Assembly (NCBI RefSeq): GCF_017876515.1
Contig: NZ_JAGIOC010000001.1
Coordinates: forward strand, 2,728,001 to 2,792,000
DNA: 64,000 nucleotides
Source: Brachybacterium fresconis
Lineage (GTDB): Bacteria; Actinomycetota; Actinomycetes; Actinomycetales; Dermabacteraceae
Direction of reading: 5' to 3'
Under the pieces are notes generated by a model. The model searched no databases. It had not been told where the DNA came from and saw only the letters and a list, made by a program, of their open reading frames with translations. How positions within the stretch are numbered: the first letter of the stretch is position 1; every line of letters begins with the position of its first letter. The position numbers and the translations under genes are program-made. Positions 54,130-62,982 of the stretch are shown here, in pieces.

Positions 54130-56919
54130 TCAGGCGCTGCCGTCCTCCCGGGTCGTGGCCGGTTCCGCGGAGGGCAGGGCATCGGCCCGATCGGCGGGGT
54201 CGACCCCGGCGGGGTCCTCCGAAGCGTTCCCGTCGACGCCTCCCTCGGGCTCGTTCCCCTGCGTGGGTCGGCTCGCCTCCTGGTCGTCGCCCTCGTTCGC
54301 CGGCGACTCGCTCGGGGACTCCGACGGCTCCTCGCTGGGCTCGTCCGAGGGCTCCTCGCTGAGGGATTCCGAGGATTCCTCGCTGGGCTCCTCGCTCGGG
54401 GACTCCGACGGCTCCTCGCTGGGCTCCTCCGACGGTTCCTCGCTGGGCTCGTCCGAGGGCTCCTCACTGGGCTCGTCCGTGGGCTCCTCGTTGGGCTCCT
54501 CCTCCTGGGACGGCGGCGGGGGCGGCGGCGTGTAGCTGCGCTCGCGGGTCTCGTTGTCCAACTGGACCTGCGCCGGGAACTGCAGCATCTCCTGGCCCTC
54601 GAGGGAGGGCGACATGATGTCTCCCCAGATCTGCGTCGGGAAGGTGCCGCCGGTGATGTTCTCCTCGCCCCCGAAGGGCGTCAGCTGCTCCTCGGAGGTG
54701 CCGTCCTCCGACGGTTGGAACATTCCCACCGCCGTGACCAGCTGCGGGGTGAAGCCCACGAACCAGGCGGAGCGGAAGCTCTCGGAGGTTCCGGTCTTGC
54801 CGGCGATCTCCCGCCCGTTCATCACTCCTTGGAGGTCACGGGCGGAGCCCGTCGTCGGCGGACCCTGCAGGGCGACCGTCGCGTTGATCGCGACGTCCTC
54901 GTCGATGACCCGCCGCTCCTCGGATTGGAACTCGTACCGGGTCGATCCGTCGGGGCGGGTCACGTTCTTGACGATGTGCGAGCCGTGGTGCACGCCGCCT
55001 GCGGCGATGGTCGAGTAGACCTCGCCCATCTCCGTGACCGTGGGGGAGGCGGTGCCGAGCACGTTGGACACATCGGCATCCAGGCCCGGGGTCGTCTCCG
55101 GCAGCCCGAGCGCGATGGCGGTCTCCTCGGTGCGTTCCGGACCGATCTCGGTGTTGACCTCCGCATACGCGGTGTTGATCGAGCTGGCGGTCGCCTTCTC
55201 CAGCGTCACGCGCCCGTAGTCGGTGTCCGAGAAGTTCTTGACGGTCCAGCCGGGGAAGGTCTTCGGGGAGTTGCCGTCCCAGCGGGAGTCCAGCGGGTAG
55301 CCGTCCTCCAGGGCCGCGATCAGGGTGAAGGTCTTGAAGATCGACCCGGCCTGCATGCGGGACTGGGTGGCGTCGTTGCGCGGCTGGGTGACGAAGTCCT
55401 CCCCGCCGTACATCGCCTTGATGGCCCCTGTGGACGGATCGATCGTCACGGTGCCGACGTGGTTGCGCTCGGGCCGGTCCTCGGGCAGGTTCTCGACCGC
55501 CTGGACCGTGTTCTCCTGGATGGCCGGGTCGATCGTGGAGACGATCGTGAAGCCGCCGGTGTTGATCTCCTCCTCGGTGAAGCCCTGTTCGAGGAGCTCG
55601 CTGCGCACCTGGGCCAGGAGATACCCGTTGGTCCCCCCGAGCGAGTTCTCGCTCTGGGGCTCGATGGTCTCGGGGAACTGCATCGCGTCGGCCGTCTCGG
55701 GCGTCAGCTGGCCGACGTTGACCTGTCGCGAGATCACCCGGTCCCAGAGCTGGACGGACTTCTCCTTGTTGTTCGCCGGATCGTAGGCGGACGGGCCGGG
55801 GATGACGGCCACCAGCAGCGCGGCCTCCTCGTCGGTCAGCTCGGAGGCGTCCTTGCCGAAGTACGCCTGGGAGGCCTCCTGCACGCCGTAGGCACCCCGC
55901 CCGAAGTAGATGGTGTTGAGGTATCTCGAGAGGATCTCGTCCTTGCTGAGCTCCTGGTCGATCTTCAGCGCCATCACCGCCTCCTTCGCCTTGCCGACGT
56001 AGGAGGTGGTGGTGCCGGTGTAGTACCGCTCGACGTACTGCTGGGTGATGGTCGAGGCGCCCTGGCGGGAGCCTCCGGAGAGGTTGTTGACCAGGGCGCG
56101 GACGATGCCGCGCGGGGAGACTCCGCGGTTCTCGTAGAAGCTCTCGTCCTCGCTGGCGACCACCGCGTCCTTGATGTTCTGCGGGATCTCGTCCGAGGAC
56201 AGCTCGGTGCGGTTGATCTCGCTGAACGTGCCCATCTCCGTCTCTCCGTCGGAGAAGTAGACGCGGCTGGTCTGGGCCAGGGCGAAATCGGAGGGCTCGG
56301 GCACCTCGGTGTCGTTGTACAGCCACACGGCGAAGCCGAGACCGCACAGGACCAGCAGCGCCATCGCGCCGACGATCAGTCGGAGGGAGGGGATCCAGCG
56401 CCACGGGTTCTTGGCCCCGGCGCGGGGGTAGTTCAGGAAGTTGGTCGCCGCCGCTTTCCTGCCCCTTCCTCCGGCCCCTGCGCGCCCGGCACCGCCCGCG
56501 GCGGCCGTCGTGGCTGCGGCGCTCTTCGCCCCCGGGCGTGCGTGGCGGGAATTGACGGAGGTGCGCCCGCCGGTGTCCGCGGACGAGGACGATGCCGCCG
56601 TCGAGGCGGCCGCCCCACCCGGGGCAGAGGTCCGGGAGGTGGACTTCGGGGAGCTGGACGCGCCGGATCCCTTCGCCGCAGAGCTCTTCGCGGAGGAACC
56701 CTTGGCAGAGGCACCCTTCGCGGCTCCCGCTGCTGCGGCACCCGACCCGGAGGTCCTGGCAGTGCGGCTGGTGCCCTTGGGCTCCGAGCCCTTGCCCGCC
56801 GGCTTGCCGGAGGACGCGCGGCGCACTCCGGCTGCACGGCGTGCGCCACCGCTCGCCGAGGACTTCGATCGCGAGGATCGGCCCGACGAGCCACGGGACG
56901 AGCGGCGGGAATCGCTCAT
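54130..56919 (-). CDS. ponA: Bifunctional penicillin-binding protein (class A)
   Basis: A 929-residue class A PBP. A Ser/Ala/Lys/Gly-rich cytoplasmic extension of about 165 residues precedes one transmembrane helix (about 178-200). The glycosyltransferase domain follows with EDESFYENRGVSPRGIVRA (near 256) and the STITQQY motif. The transpeptidase has its serine in AGSIFKTF (near 523), SSIN (near 581) and KTGTS (near 708). Past residue 798 the tail is a proline/serine/acid repeat (PSEEPSDEPSEE-like), probably a wall-spanning disordered stalk. It lies between the siderophore box and cca. Confidence 0.95.
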   Translation of the reverse strand: MSDSRRSSRGSSGRSSRSKSSASGGARRAAGVRRASSGKPAGKGSEPKGTSRTARTSGSGAAAAGAAKGASAKGSSAKSSAAKGSGASSSPKSTSRTSAPGGAAASTAASSSSADTGGRTSVNSRHARPGAKSAAATTAAAGGAGRAGAGGRGRKAAATNFLNYPRAGAKNPWRWIPSLRLIVGAMALLVLCGLGFAVWLYNDTEVPEPSDFALAQTSRVYFSDGETEMGTFSEINRTELSSDEIPQNIKDAVVASEDESFYENRGVSPRGIVRALVNNLSGGSRQGASTITQQYVERYYTGTTTSYVGKAKEAVMALKIDQELSKDEILSRYLNTIYFGRGAYGVQEASQAYFGKDASELTDEEAALLVAVIPGPSAYDPANNKEKSVQLWDRVISRQVNVGQLTPETADAMQFPETIEPQSENSLGGTNGYLLAQVRSELLEQGFTEEEINTGGFTIVSTIDPAIQENTVQAVENLPEDRPERNHVGTVTIDPSTGAIKAMYGGEDFVTQPRNDATQSRMQAGSIFKTFTLIAALEDGYPLDSRWDGNSPKTFPGWTVKNFSDTDYGRVTLEKATASSINTAYAEVNTEIGPERTEETAIALGLPETTPGLDADVSNVLGTASPTVTEMGEVYSTIAAGGVHHGSHIVKNVTRPDGSTRYEFQSEERRVIDEDVAINATVALQGPPTTGSARDLQGVMNGREIAGKTGTSESFRSAWFVGFTPQLVTAVGMFQPSEDGTSEEQLTPFGGEENITGGTFPTQIWGDIMSPSLEGQEMLQFPAQVQLDNETRERSYTPPPPPPSQEEEPNEEPTDEPSEEPSDEPSEEPSEEPSEEPSESPSEEPSEESSESLSEEPSDEPSEEPSESPSESPANEGDDQEASRPTQGNEPEGGVDGNASEDPAGVDPADRADALPSAEPATTREDGSA

Positions 56920-57113
56920 GACTGCTCCTGGTCCTTCGAGGGGACGAACGGGGGTGCGTCGAGACGGCGCACGGCCTCCCAGTATGATCACGCCTCCCCC
57001 TGAGACGGAACGACCCCGCGTCGAACCACACAGGGTGTGCACGTCTCGTGCGGCCTCGCTCACACGGACCGAACGGACCGTCACACGAGATTCACATGCC
57101 GCCCCGCACTGCC

Positions 57114-58619
57114 TCAGCCCCGCTGACGGGCCTCCCACCAGGTGCGCAGCTCGGCGATGGCCCGGTCCTCACCGAGCGGACCGTGCTCCATGCGCAGCTC
57201 GAGCAGATGCTTGTACGCCTCGCCCACCTCACGGCCCGGGGAGATCTCCAGGACCTCCATGATCCGGTTCCCGTCGAGGTCAGGACGGATCCGGTCGATC
57301 TCCTCCTGCTCGGCGAGCTCGTCGATCCGGGCCTCGAGCTCGTCATAGGCCCGCGCCAGAGCCTTCGACTTGCGCCGATTGCGGGTGGTGACGTCGGCCC
57401 GGGTGAGCCGGTGCAGGTGCTGGAGGAGGTCGCCGGCATCGGTGACATAGCGCCGCACCGCCGAATCGGTCCAGGGAGCGTCGGCGTACCCGTGGAAGCG
57501 CAGGTGCAGCTCGACCAGACGCGCCACCTTCTTGGTGGTGTCCTTGTCGAAGGTCAGCGCCTTCATCCGCTTCGTCGTCATCTTCGCGCCGACGGTCTCG
57601 TGGAAGCGGAAGGTGACCACGCCGCCCGGTTCGAAGCGTCGGGTGGCGGGCTTGCCGATGTCGTGGAACAGCGCGGCGAGCCGCAGCACCAGGTCCGGAG
57701 CCTCGCAGGGTCCGCCGGAGCCTGCCGGGCTCTCGAGGTCGATGGCCTGGTCCAGCACCGTCAGGGTGTGCTGATAGACGTCCTTGTGGTGGTGGTGCTC
57801 GTCGATCTCCAGGCTCAGCGCCGGCAGCTCCGGGAGCACGTGCGCGGCCAGACCCAGCTCGACCAGGAGCTCGAGGCCGCCGCGGGGGTGGGCACCGAGC
57901 ATGAGCTTGACGAGCTCCTCGCGCACCCGCTCGGCGGAGACGATGGTGATGCGCTCGGCGAGGGCCTCGATCGCATCAGCCGTGGAGTCCTCGATGCGCA
58001 GGCCCAGCTGGGAGACGAAGCGCACAGCACGCATCATGCGCAGCGGGTCGTCGGTGAAGGACTGCTCGGGGCCGACGGGGGTGCGCAGCACCGTCCGGGC
58101 GAGATCGGCCAGCCCGTCGAAGGGGTCGACCAGCTCGAGCGAGGGGATCCGCACCGCCATCGCGTTGACGGTGAAATCGCGACGCGAGAGGTCTCCCTCG
58201 AGCGTCTCGCCGTAGGCGACCTGCGGCTTGCGGCTGGTGGAGTCGTAGGACTCGGTGCGATAGGTGGTGATCTCGACCTTCACGCCGTCACGGACCCCGC
58301 CCAGGGTGCCGAACTCGCGGCCCATGTCCCAGATCGCCCCGTCGTGCGTCCACTGCCGCAGGATCGTCTCGGTCTCCTCCGGGCGCGCGGAGGTGGTGAA
58401 GTCGAGGTCCGCGCTGGAGCGACCCAGCACAGCATCGCGGACGGGCCCGCCCACCAGGGCGAGCTCGTAGCCGGCGGCCTCGAACCGGCGGCCCAGGTCG
58501 TGGATCTCCTCGGGCAGCGCCCGGAACATGGAGGCGGCCCGGATGCGGGCCCTGGCGAGCCGGTCGGCGGTGCCGGAGGTCTCGTCGGCGGGGTCGACGA
58601 TGTCGAGGGGATCGGGCAC
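57114..58619 (-). CDS. cca: CCA-adding tRNA nucleotidyltransferase
   Basis: A 501-residue enzyme. The nucleotidyltransferase head has LVGGPVRDAVLGR and DLDFTTSARPEET (metal-binding DxD), and RRDFTVNAMAV downstream. An HD domain is visible as LAALFHDIGKPATRRF in the C-terminal half. It adds CCA to tRNA 3' ends, which is needed here because the tRNA-Leu in this window lacks an encoded CCA. Translation starts at a GTG at 58619. It is divergent from the DUF6049 gene, in the usual actinobacterial order. Confidence 0.95.
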   Translation of the reverse strand: MPDPLDIVDPADETSGTADRLARARIRAASMFRALPEEIHDLGRRFEAAGYELALVGGPVRDAVLGRSSADLDFTTSARPEETETILRQWTHDGAIWDMGREFGTLGGVRDGVKVEITTYRTESYDSTSRKPQVAYGETLEGDLSRRDFTVNAMAVRIPSLELVDPFDGLADLARTVLRTPVGPEQSFTDDPLRMMRAVRFVSQLGLRIEDSTADAIEALAERITIVSAERVREELVKLMLGAHPRGGLELLVELGLAAHVLPELPALSLEIDEHHHHKDVYQHTLTVLDQAIDLESPAGSGGPCEAPDLVLRLAALFHDIGKPATRRFEPGGVVTFRFHETVGAKMTTKRMKALTFDKDTTKKVARLVELHLRFHGYADAPWTDSAVRRYVTDAGDLLQHLHRLTRADVTTRNRRKSKALARAYDELEARIDELAEQEEIDRIRPDLDGNRIMEVLEISPGREVGEAYKHLLELRMEHGPLGEDRAIAELRTWWEARQRG

Positions 58620-58726
58620 GGGGGGTCCTGTCGTGGGTCGAGGGCGGTCAGGCGTGAGACGGACGCGATGTAAGGGTCTCGTGCACCCGGGGGCCCTCTA
58701 CGGTAGCGGCCGCTTACAGTGTCACC

Positions 58727-61192
58727 ATGCCGTCGTCCCCGCTACCCGTGCGCCCGGTGCTCGCGGCACTGCTGACGGCACTGCTCATGGCGTCATCGGT
58801 GCTGGTGGGCGCCTCGGCGAGCCCGCTCCCGAGCGCCGCGGCCGCCGACGCCGCCGGGATGGACGCCCCTGCGGCACCGCCGGAGACGGACCCCGCCGCG
58901 CCGGTGAGCATGGATCTCGTCTCCCTCACACCCACCTCGCTGGCCCCGGGCGGCACGCTGACGGCGGAGGTCGAGGTGACGAACACCTCCTCGGAGCCGC
59001 TGTCGGCGGTGGCCCTTCAGCTCCGCACCCGCACCGCCCGCGTGACCGACCGCGAGAAGCTCGAGACCTGGCAGTCCGACACCTCCCCGGACACCTCCGG
59101 AGCGGCGCTCGCCACCTCGGCGGAGGTCGACGAGATCGCTCCCGGGAAATCCGCGACGGTGACCGTCGAGGTGGATGCCGAGGAGCTCGACTACTCCGAG
59201 GCCCCCTACTTCTGGGGGACCCGTCGCATCTCCCTGACCGCCGTCTCCGGCGAGGAGCCGCTGTCGGCTCTGCGCTCCTTCGTGGTCTGGCGCCCGGAGG
59301 AGGCGACCGCGAGCATCACCCAGTCCGTGCTGCTGCCCGTCTCGGCCCCGGATCCTGCGGCCGCGATCACCGATCCCCAGGCGCTCCAGGAGTCCCTCGA
59401 CGCCGGTCACCTCGCCGACCAGCAGCAGCTCGCTCTGCGCGACGACGTCGACTGGTGGCTGGACCCGGCGCTGCTGGATCCGCCGCTGCTGCCGGTCGAC
59501 ACCGAGGAGGGCAGCGGCGAGGACGCCCAGGATGAGGAGTCCGCCCAGGTGCCGCGCGAGTACGCGCCCGATCCGCGCTCCGAGGAGCTCGCGACCACGC
59601 TCCAGGAGGGGGTCGGGGACCGCACCGTGCTGGCCATGCCCTTCGGCCGGGCCGACCTGGTCAGCCTGAACGCCGGGGGCGCCGAGGACCTGGCCGCCGT
59701 GGCGGCCGAGAAGGGTCGGGCGACCTGGGAGGACTCGGGCATCTCGCCGCGGGCCACAGCGCTGGGCGTGCCGGGGCCGACGGCCTCCGGCGACACTCTG
59801 GACGGACTGATCGACGTCGGGGCGTCCGCGGCGCTCGTGCCGTCGGCCGCCGTGCAGCCGGACCTGCACCCGAGCGTCACCCCGAGCTCGGTGGGCATGT
59901 ACGAATCCTCCGACGACTCCGGGGATCAGCTGCCGCTGCTGACGCCCGACCCCGTGCTCTCGGACGAGTTCTCCCATCTCACCGCCGAGGCCGACACCGA
60001 GCAGACCCGGCAGCGCCTGCTCGCCGAGACCGCGACCATCGCCTCCGAGTACGCCACCGCGCCGCGGCATCTGCTGATCTCCCCGGATCCCGAGGCCGCG
60101 CTGGACCCCGCCGCGGCCGGCGCCACCCTCGACGCCCTCGAGGAGGCGCCGTGGGTCTCCTCCGGACGGACGGGCGACCTGCTGGACGCGGCGGCCGGGC
60201 AGGAGACGACCACGGATCCCCGGGCCGAGGGGGACGAGATCTATGCCCAGGGACGGCTCGGCGGCGGCGACGTGCTGCCCGCGGCCCGCACGGAGGACGG
60301 CGGCTGGGAGCATCCCGAGACCGCCGCGGACCCCGACCTGCTCGACCCCGAGGTGCTCTCCTCGCTCGAGGACACCTGGGGACGCCTCGGCACCCTGGCG
60401 ACGGTGATGGAGGACGACTCCTCCCTGGAGCCGGCGCGGCGGGAGATGCTCGGCGCCGTCTCGGTCCGGTGGCGAGGCCATCCCGAGATCCCGGCCCAGC
60501 GCGCCGAGGCCTCCGCCGCCCGGGCCGAGGCCCTGGAGTCCCGGATCGAAGTGGTCCCCGCCTCCGGGTACAACCTCATCTCCGACTCCGTGGGCGTGCC
60601 GATCACCATCTCCAACGGCCTGGACACCCCGATCACGGTGCACACCGAGGTCAGCTCGGACCGTCCCCTGGTCCAGATCGGCGAGCACGGGGCCGTGGAG
60701 GTCCCGGCCCGGGGCCAGGTCGACGCCACCGTCCCGGTCGACGCGGTCGCCAACGGCACGGTCACGCTGACCACGGTGCTGACCACCGAGGACGGCACGG
60801 CGCTGACCGAACCGGTCCAGGTGCCGCTGACGGTGAACCCCGCCTGGGAGAACTGGACCACGCTGGTGCTGGTCATCGCGATGGGGGTGCTGGTGGTCGT
60901 GGGCGTGGCCCGGGCCCGCCGCACCGGCGCCTCCACCCGCGCTCCGGCGGTCCACGGACCCGAGGATCCCGAGGAGCTGGCCCGGACCGGACGCTCGACG
61001 CCCGCTCCCTTCCCCACCAGCACGGACAGCACGGACGATGCGGAGGCCGCGGGCGACACGGACGATGCGGCCCGCGAGGAGAGGGAGCGGATCCCGCCGG
61101 CGGACGCCGGCTCGCCGCCCGTCGACGACCCCCGCCCCGATGACCCGCACTCCGACACCACCGCCGACCGCCCCGAGGAGGACCGCCCGTGA
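58727..61192 (+). CDS. DUF6049 family secreted/membrane protein
   Basis: An 821-residue protein found upstream of murJ in actinobacteria. An N-terminal signal peptide (about residues 1-35) is followed by a large extracellular region with beta-sandwich features and acid-rich stretches. One transmembrane helix lies near residues 711-730 (TTLVLVIAMGVLVVVGVA), then a cytoplasmic Pro/Asp-rich tail. Function is not established; the conserved linkage with murJ suggests a role in cell-wall lipid-II export or its regulation. The stop overlaps the murJ start (GTGA at 61189-61192). Confidence 0.85.
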   Translation: MPSSPLPVRPVLAALLTALLMASSVLVGASASPLPSAAAADAAGMDAPAAPPETDPAAPVSMDLVSLTPTSLAPGGTLTAEVEVTNTSSEPLSAVALQLRTRTARVTDREKLETWQSDTSPDTSGAALATSAEVDEIAPGKSATVTVEVDAEELDYSEAPYFWGTRRISLTAVSGEEPLSALRSFVVWRPEEATASITQSVLLPVSAPDPAAAITDPQALQESLDAGHLADQQQLALRDDVDWWLDPALLDPPLLPVDTEEGSGEDAQDEESAQVPREYAPDPRSEELATTLQEGVGDRTVLAMPFGRADLVSLNAGGAEDLAAVAAEKGRATWEDSGISPRATALGVPGPTASGDTLDGLIDVGASAALVPSAAVQPDLHPSVTPSSVGMYESSDDSGDQLPLLTPDPVLSDEFSHLTAEADTEQTRQRLLAETATIASEYATAPRHLLISPDPEAALDPAAAGATLDALEEAPWVSSGRTGDLLDAAAGQETTTDPRAEGDEIYAQGRLGGGDVLPAARTEDGGWEHPETAADPDLLDPEVLSSLEDTWGRLGTLATVMEDDSSLEPARREMLGAVSVRWRGHPEIPAQRAEASAARAEALESRIEVVPASGYNLISDSVGVPITISNGLDTPITVHTEVSSDRPLVQIGEHGAVEVPARGQVDATVPVDAVANGTVTLTTVLTTEDGTALTEPVQVPLTVNPAWENWTTLVLVIAMGVLVVVGVARARRTGASTRAPAVHGPEDPEELARTGRSTPAPFPTSTDSTDDAEAAGDTDDAAREERERIPPADAGSPPVDDPRPDDPHSDTTADRPEEDRP

Positions 61193-62928
61193 GCACCCCC
61201 GGACGCGTCCAGCACGTCCCCCGTCACCGCCGCCACGGCGTCCCCGCCAGCCGCTCGAAGCTGATGCAGGCCAGCGTGGTGATGGCCGCCGGAGCCATGG
61301 TCTCGCGCCTGCTGGGCTTCGTCCGCAACTTCATGTTCGGCGCCATCCTGGCGGGCTCGACGTCCTCGGCCGCGAGCGCCTTCAGCGCCGCCAACACCCT
61401 GCCGAACACGATCTGGCTGCTGGTGGGCGGCGGCACGCTGAACGCCATCCTGGTGCCCGCGATCGTGCGGGCGGTGAAACGACCGGACCGGGGCAGCGAC
61501 TACATCTCGCGTCTGATGACCCTGGTCGCGGTGGTCTCGCTGGGCATCACCGTCGTCTGCATGCTCGCGGTCCCGGTGCTGCTGACCGTGACCAGCGGTG
61601 TGCTGCCGCCGGAGACCTACGGGCTCGCGGTGCAGCTGGGGTACTGGATGATGCCGCAGGTGTTCTTCTCGGCGCTGTACGTCATGTGCGGACAGCTGCT
61701 GAACGCCCATGACTCCTTCGGGCCGTACCAGTGGGCACCGGTGCTCAACAATCTCGTCGGCATCCTCGGGGCCGGGATGTTCCTCGTCGCCTGGGGCGAG
61801 GTCGGCTCGCCGGCGGACTGGACGCTGTCGATGATCATCGCGATGGCGGCGATGAACGTCGGCGGCTCGGCCGCGCAGGTGGTGTTCCTGTTCTGGTACG
61901 TCAAGAAGCTCGATCTGCGGCTGCGGCCCCGCTGGGGGTTCCGCGGCCTGGGACTGGGCAAGCTCAGCCGGATCGGACTGTGGACGCTGGGGATGCTGGG
62001 GCTGGGCCAGCTGGGCATCTGGGCCTCCCGCTGGGCGACCGGCGGCGCGGTGCGGATGACCGAACAGCTGCACGACCAGCCCGAAAAGGCGGCCCGCTAC
62101 CCGGCGCTGCTGACCATGGACTGGGCGTACATGGCGTTCATGATCCCGCAGGGCATCATCGCGGTCGCCGTGGTCACGGCCGTCTTCCCCGCGATCTCGC
62201 GGCGGGCGGTCGACGGGGACCACGCCGGTGCCCTGGCCCGGTATGCGGAGACCAACCGCATGCTCGCGGTGCCCATGATGCTGAGCACCGCGGTGTTCAT
62301 CGCCCTGTCGGGTCCGATCATGTGGGTGATCGGCGGCGGCACCGGCCCGATCGCCGCCCGCGCCAACGGCACCGTCCTGGTCGCCTACATGCTGGGATTG
62401 GTGCCCTTCGCCGCGCTGTACCTGATCAAGCGGGTGTTCTATGCCTATGAGGACGCCCGCACCCCGTTCCTCGCCCAGATCCCGATCGCCCTGATCAGCA
62501 TCGCGGCGGTCCCGGTCATCCTGACCACCGTGGATCCGATGTGGGCGACGATGGCCGCCGCCGGCTCCACCAGTCTCGGCAATCTCGTGGCCTGGATGGT
62601 CGGCATGTGGCAGCTGCGCCGCCATGCGGCCGCCCTGGGCACGACGCCGCCGAGCATCCGCACCGGGGTGATCACGACGGGCAAGCTGCTCGCCGCCACG
62701 GTCGCCAGCTGGGCCGTCGGGACGGGGCTGGTCACCGTGGTCGGGGACCTGATCTGGTGGCACCGGGCCACTGCCGTGCTGCTGGGCGGGGTCGTGGCGG
62801 TGGTGATGGCGGTGGTGTTCGCCGCCATCGGCTGGGCGCTGAAGGTGGGCGAGGTCCGTCAGCTGATCGGCTACGCCCAGCGTGTCGTGACCCGGTTGAC
62901 GCGTCGCGGTACCAGGGTGACCTCGTAG
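61189..62928 (+). CDS. murJ: Lipid II flippase MurJ
   Basis: A 579-residue MurJ (MviN) with about fourteen transmembrane helices. The signature opening AAGAMVSRLLGFVRNFMFG and the NLVGILGAGMF and RRAVDGDHAGALARYAETNRMLAVPMMLS segments are those of the MOP superfamily. It flips lipid II to the outer face of the membrane for peptidoglycan synthesis. The GTG start at 61189 overlaps the preceding stop. It is followed by the pseudokinase-like gene, as in other actinobacteria, where MurJ activity is regulated by the pseudokinase. Confidence 0.95.
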   Translation: MSTPGRVQHVPRHRRHGVPASRSKLMQASVVMAAGAMVSRLLGFVRNFMFGAILAGSTSSAASAFSAANTLPNTIWLLVGGGTLNAILVPAIVRAVKRPDRGSDYISRLMTLVAVVSLGITVVCMLAVPVLLTVTSGVLPPETYGLAVQLGYWMMPQVFFSALYVMCGQLLNAHDSFGPYQWAPVLNNLVGILGAGMFLVAWGEVGSPADWTLSMIIAMAAMNVGGSAAQVVFLFWYVKKLDLRLRPRWGFRGLGLGKLSRIGLWTLGMLGLGQLGIWASRWATGGAVRMTEQLHDQPEKAARYPALLTMDWAYMAFMIPQGIIAVAVVTAVFPAISRRAVDGDHAGALARYAETNRMLAVPMMLSTAVFIALSGPIMWVIGGGTGPIAARANGTVLVAYMLGLVPFAALYLIKRVFYAYEDARTPFLAQIPIALISIAAVPVILTTVDPMWATMAAAGSTSLGNLVAWMVGMWQLRRHAAALGTTPPSIRTGVITTGKLLAATVASWAVGTGLVTVVGDLIWWHRATAVLLGGVVAVVMAVVFAAIGWALKVGEVRQLIGYAQRVVTRLTRRGTRVTS

Positions 62929-62982
62929 CATGGTGACGCTCGTGAGGGGCGCAGGAGGGCACGACGAGGTAAAGGACGGTTC

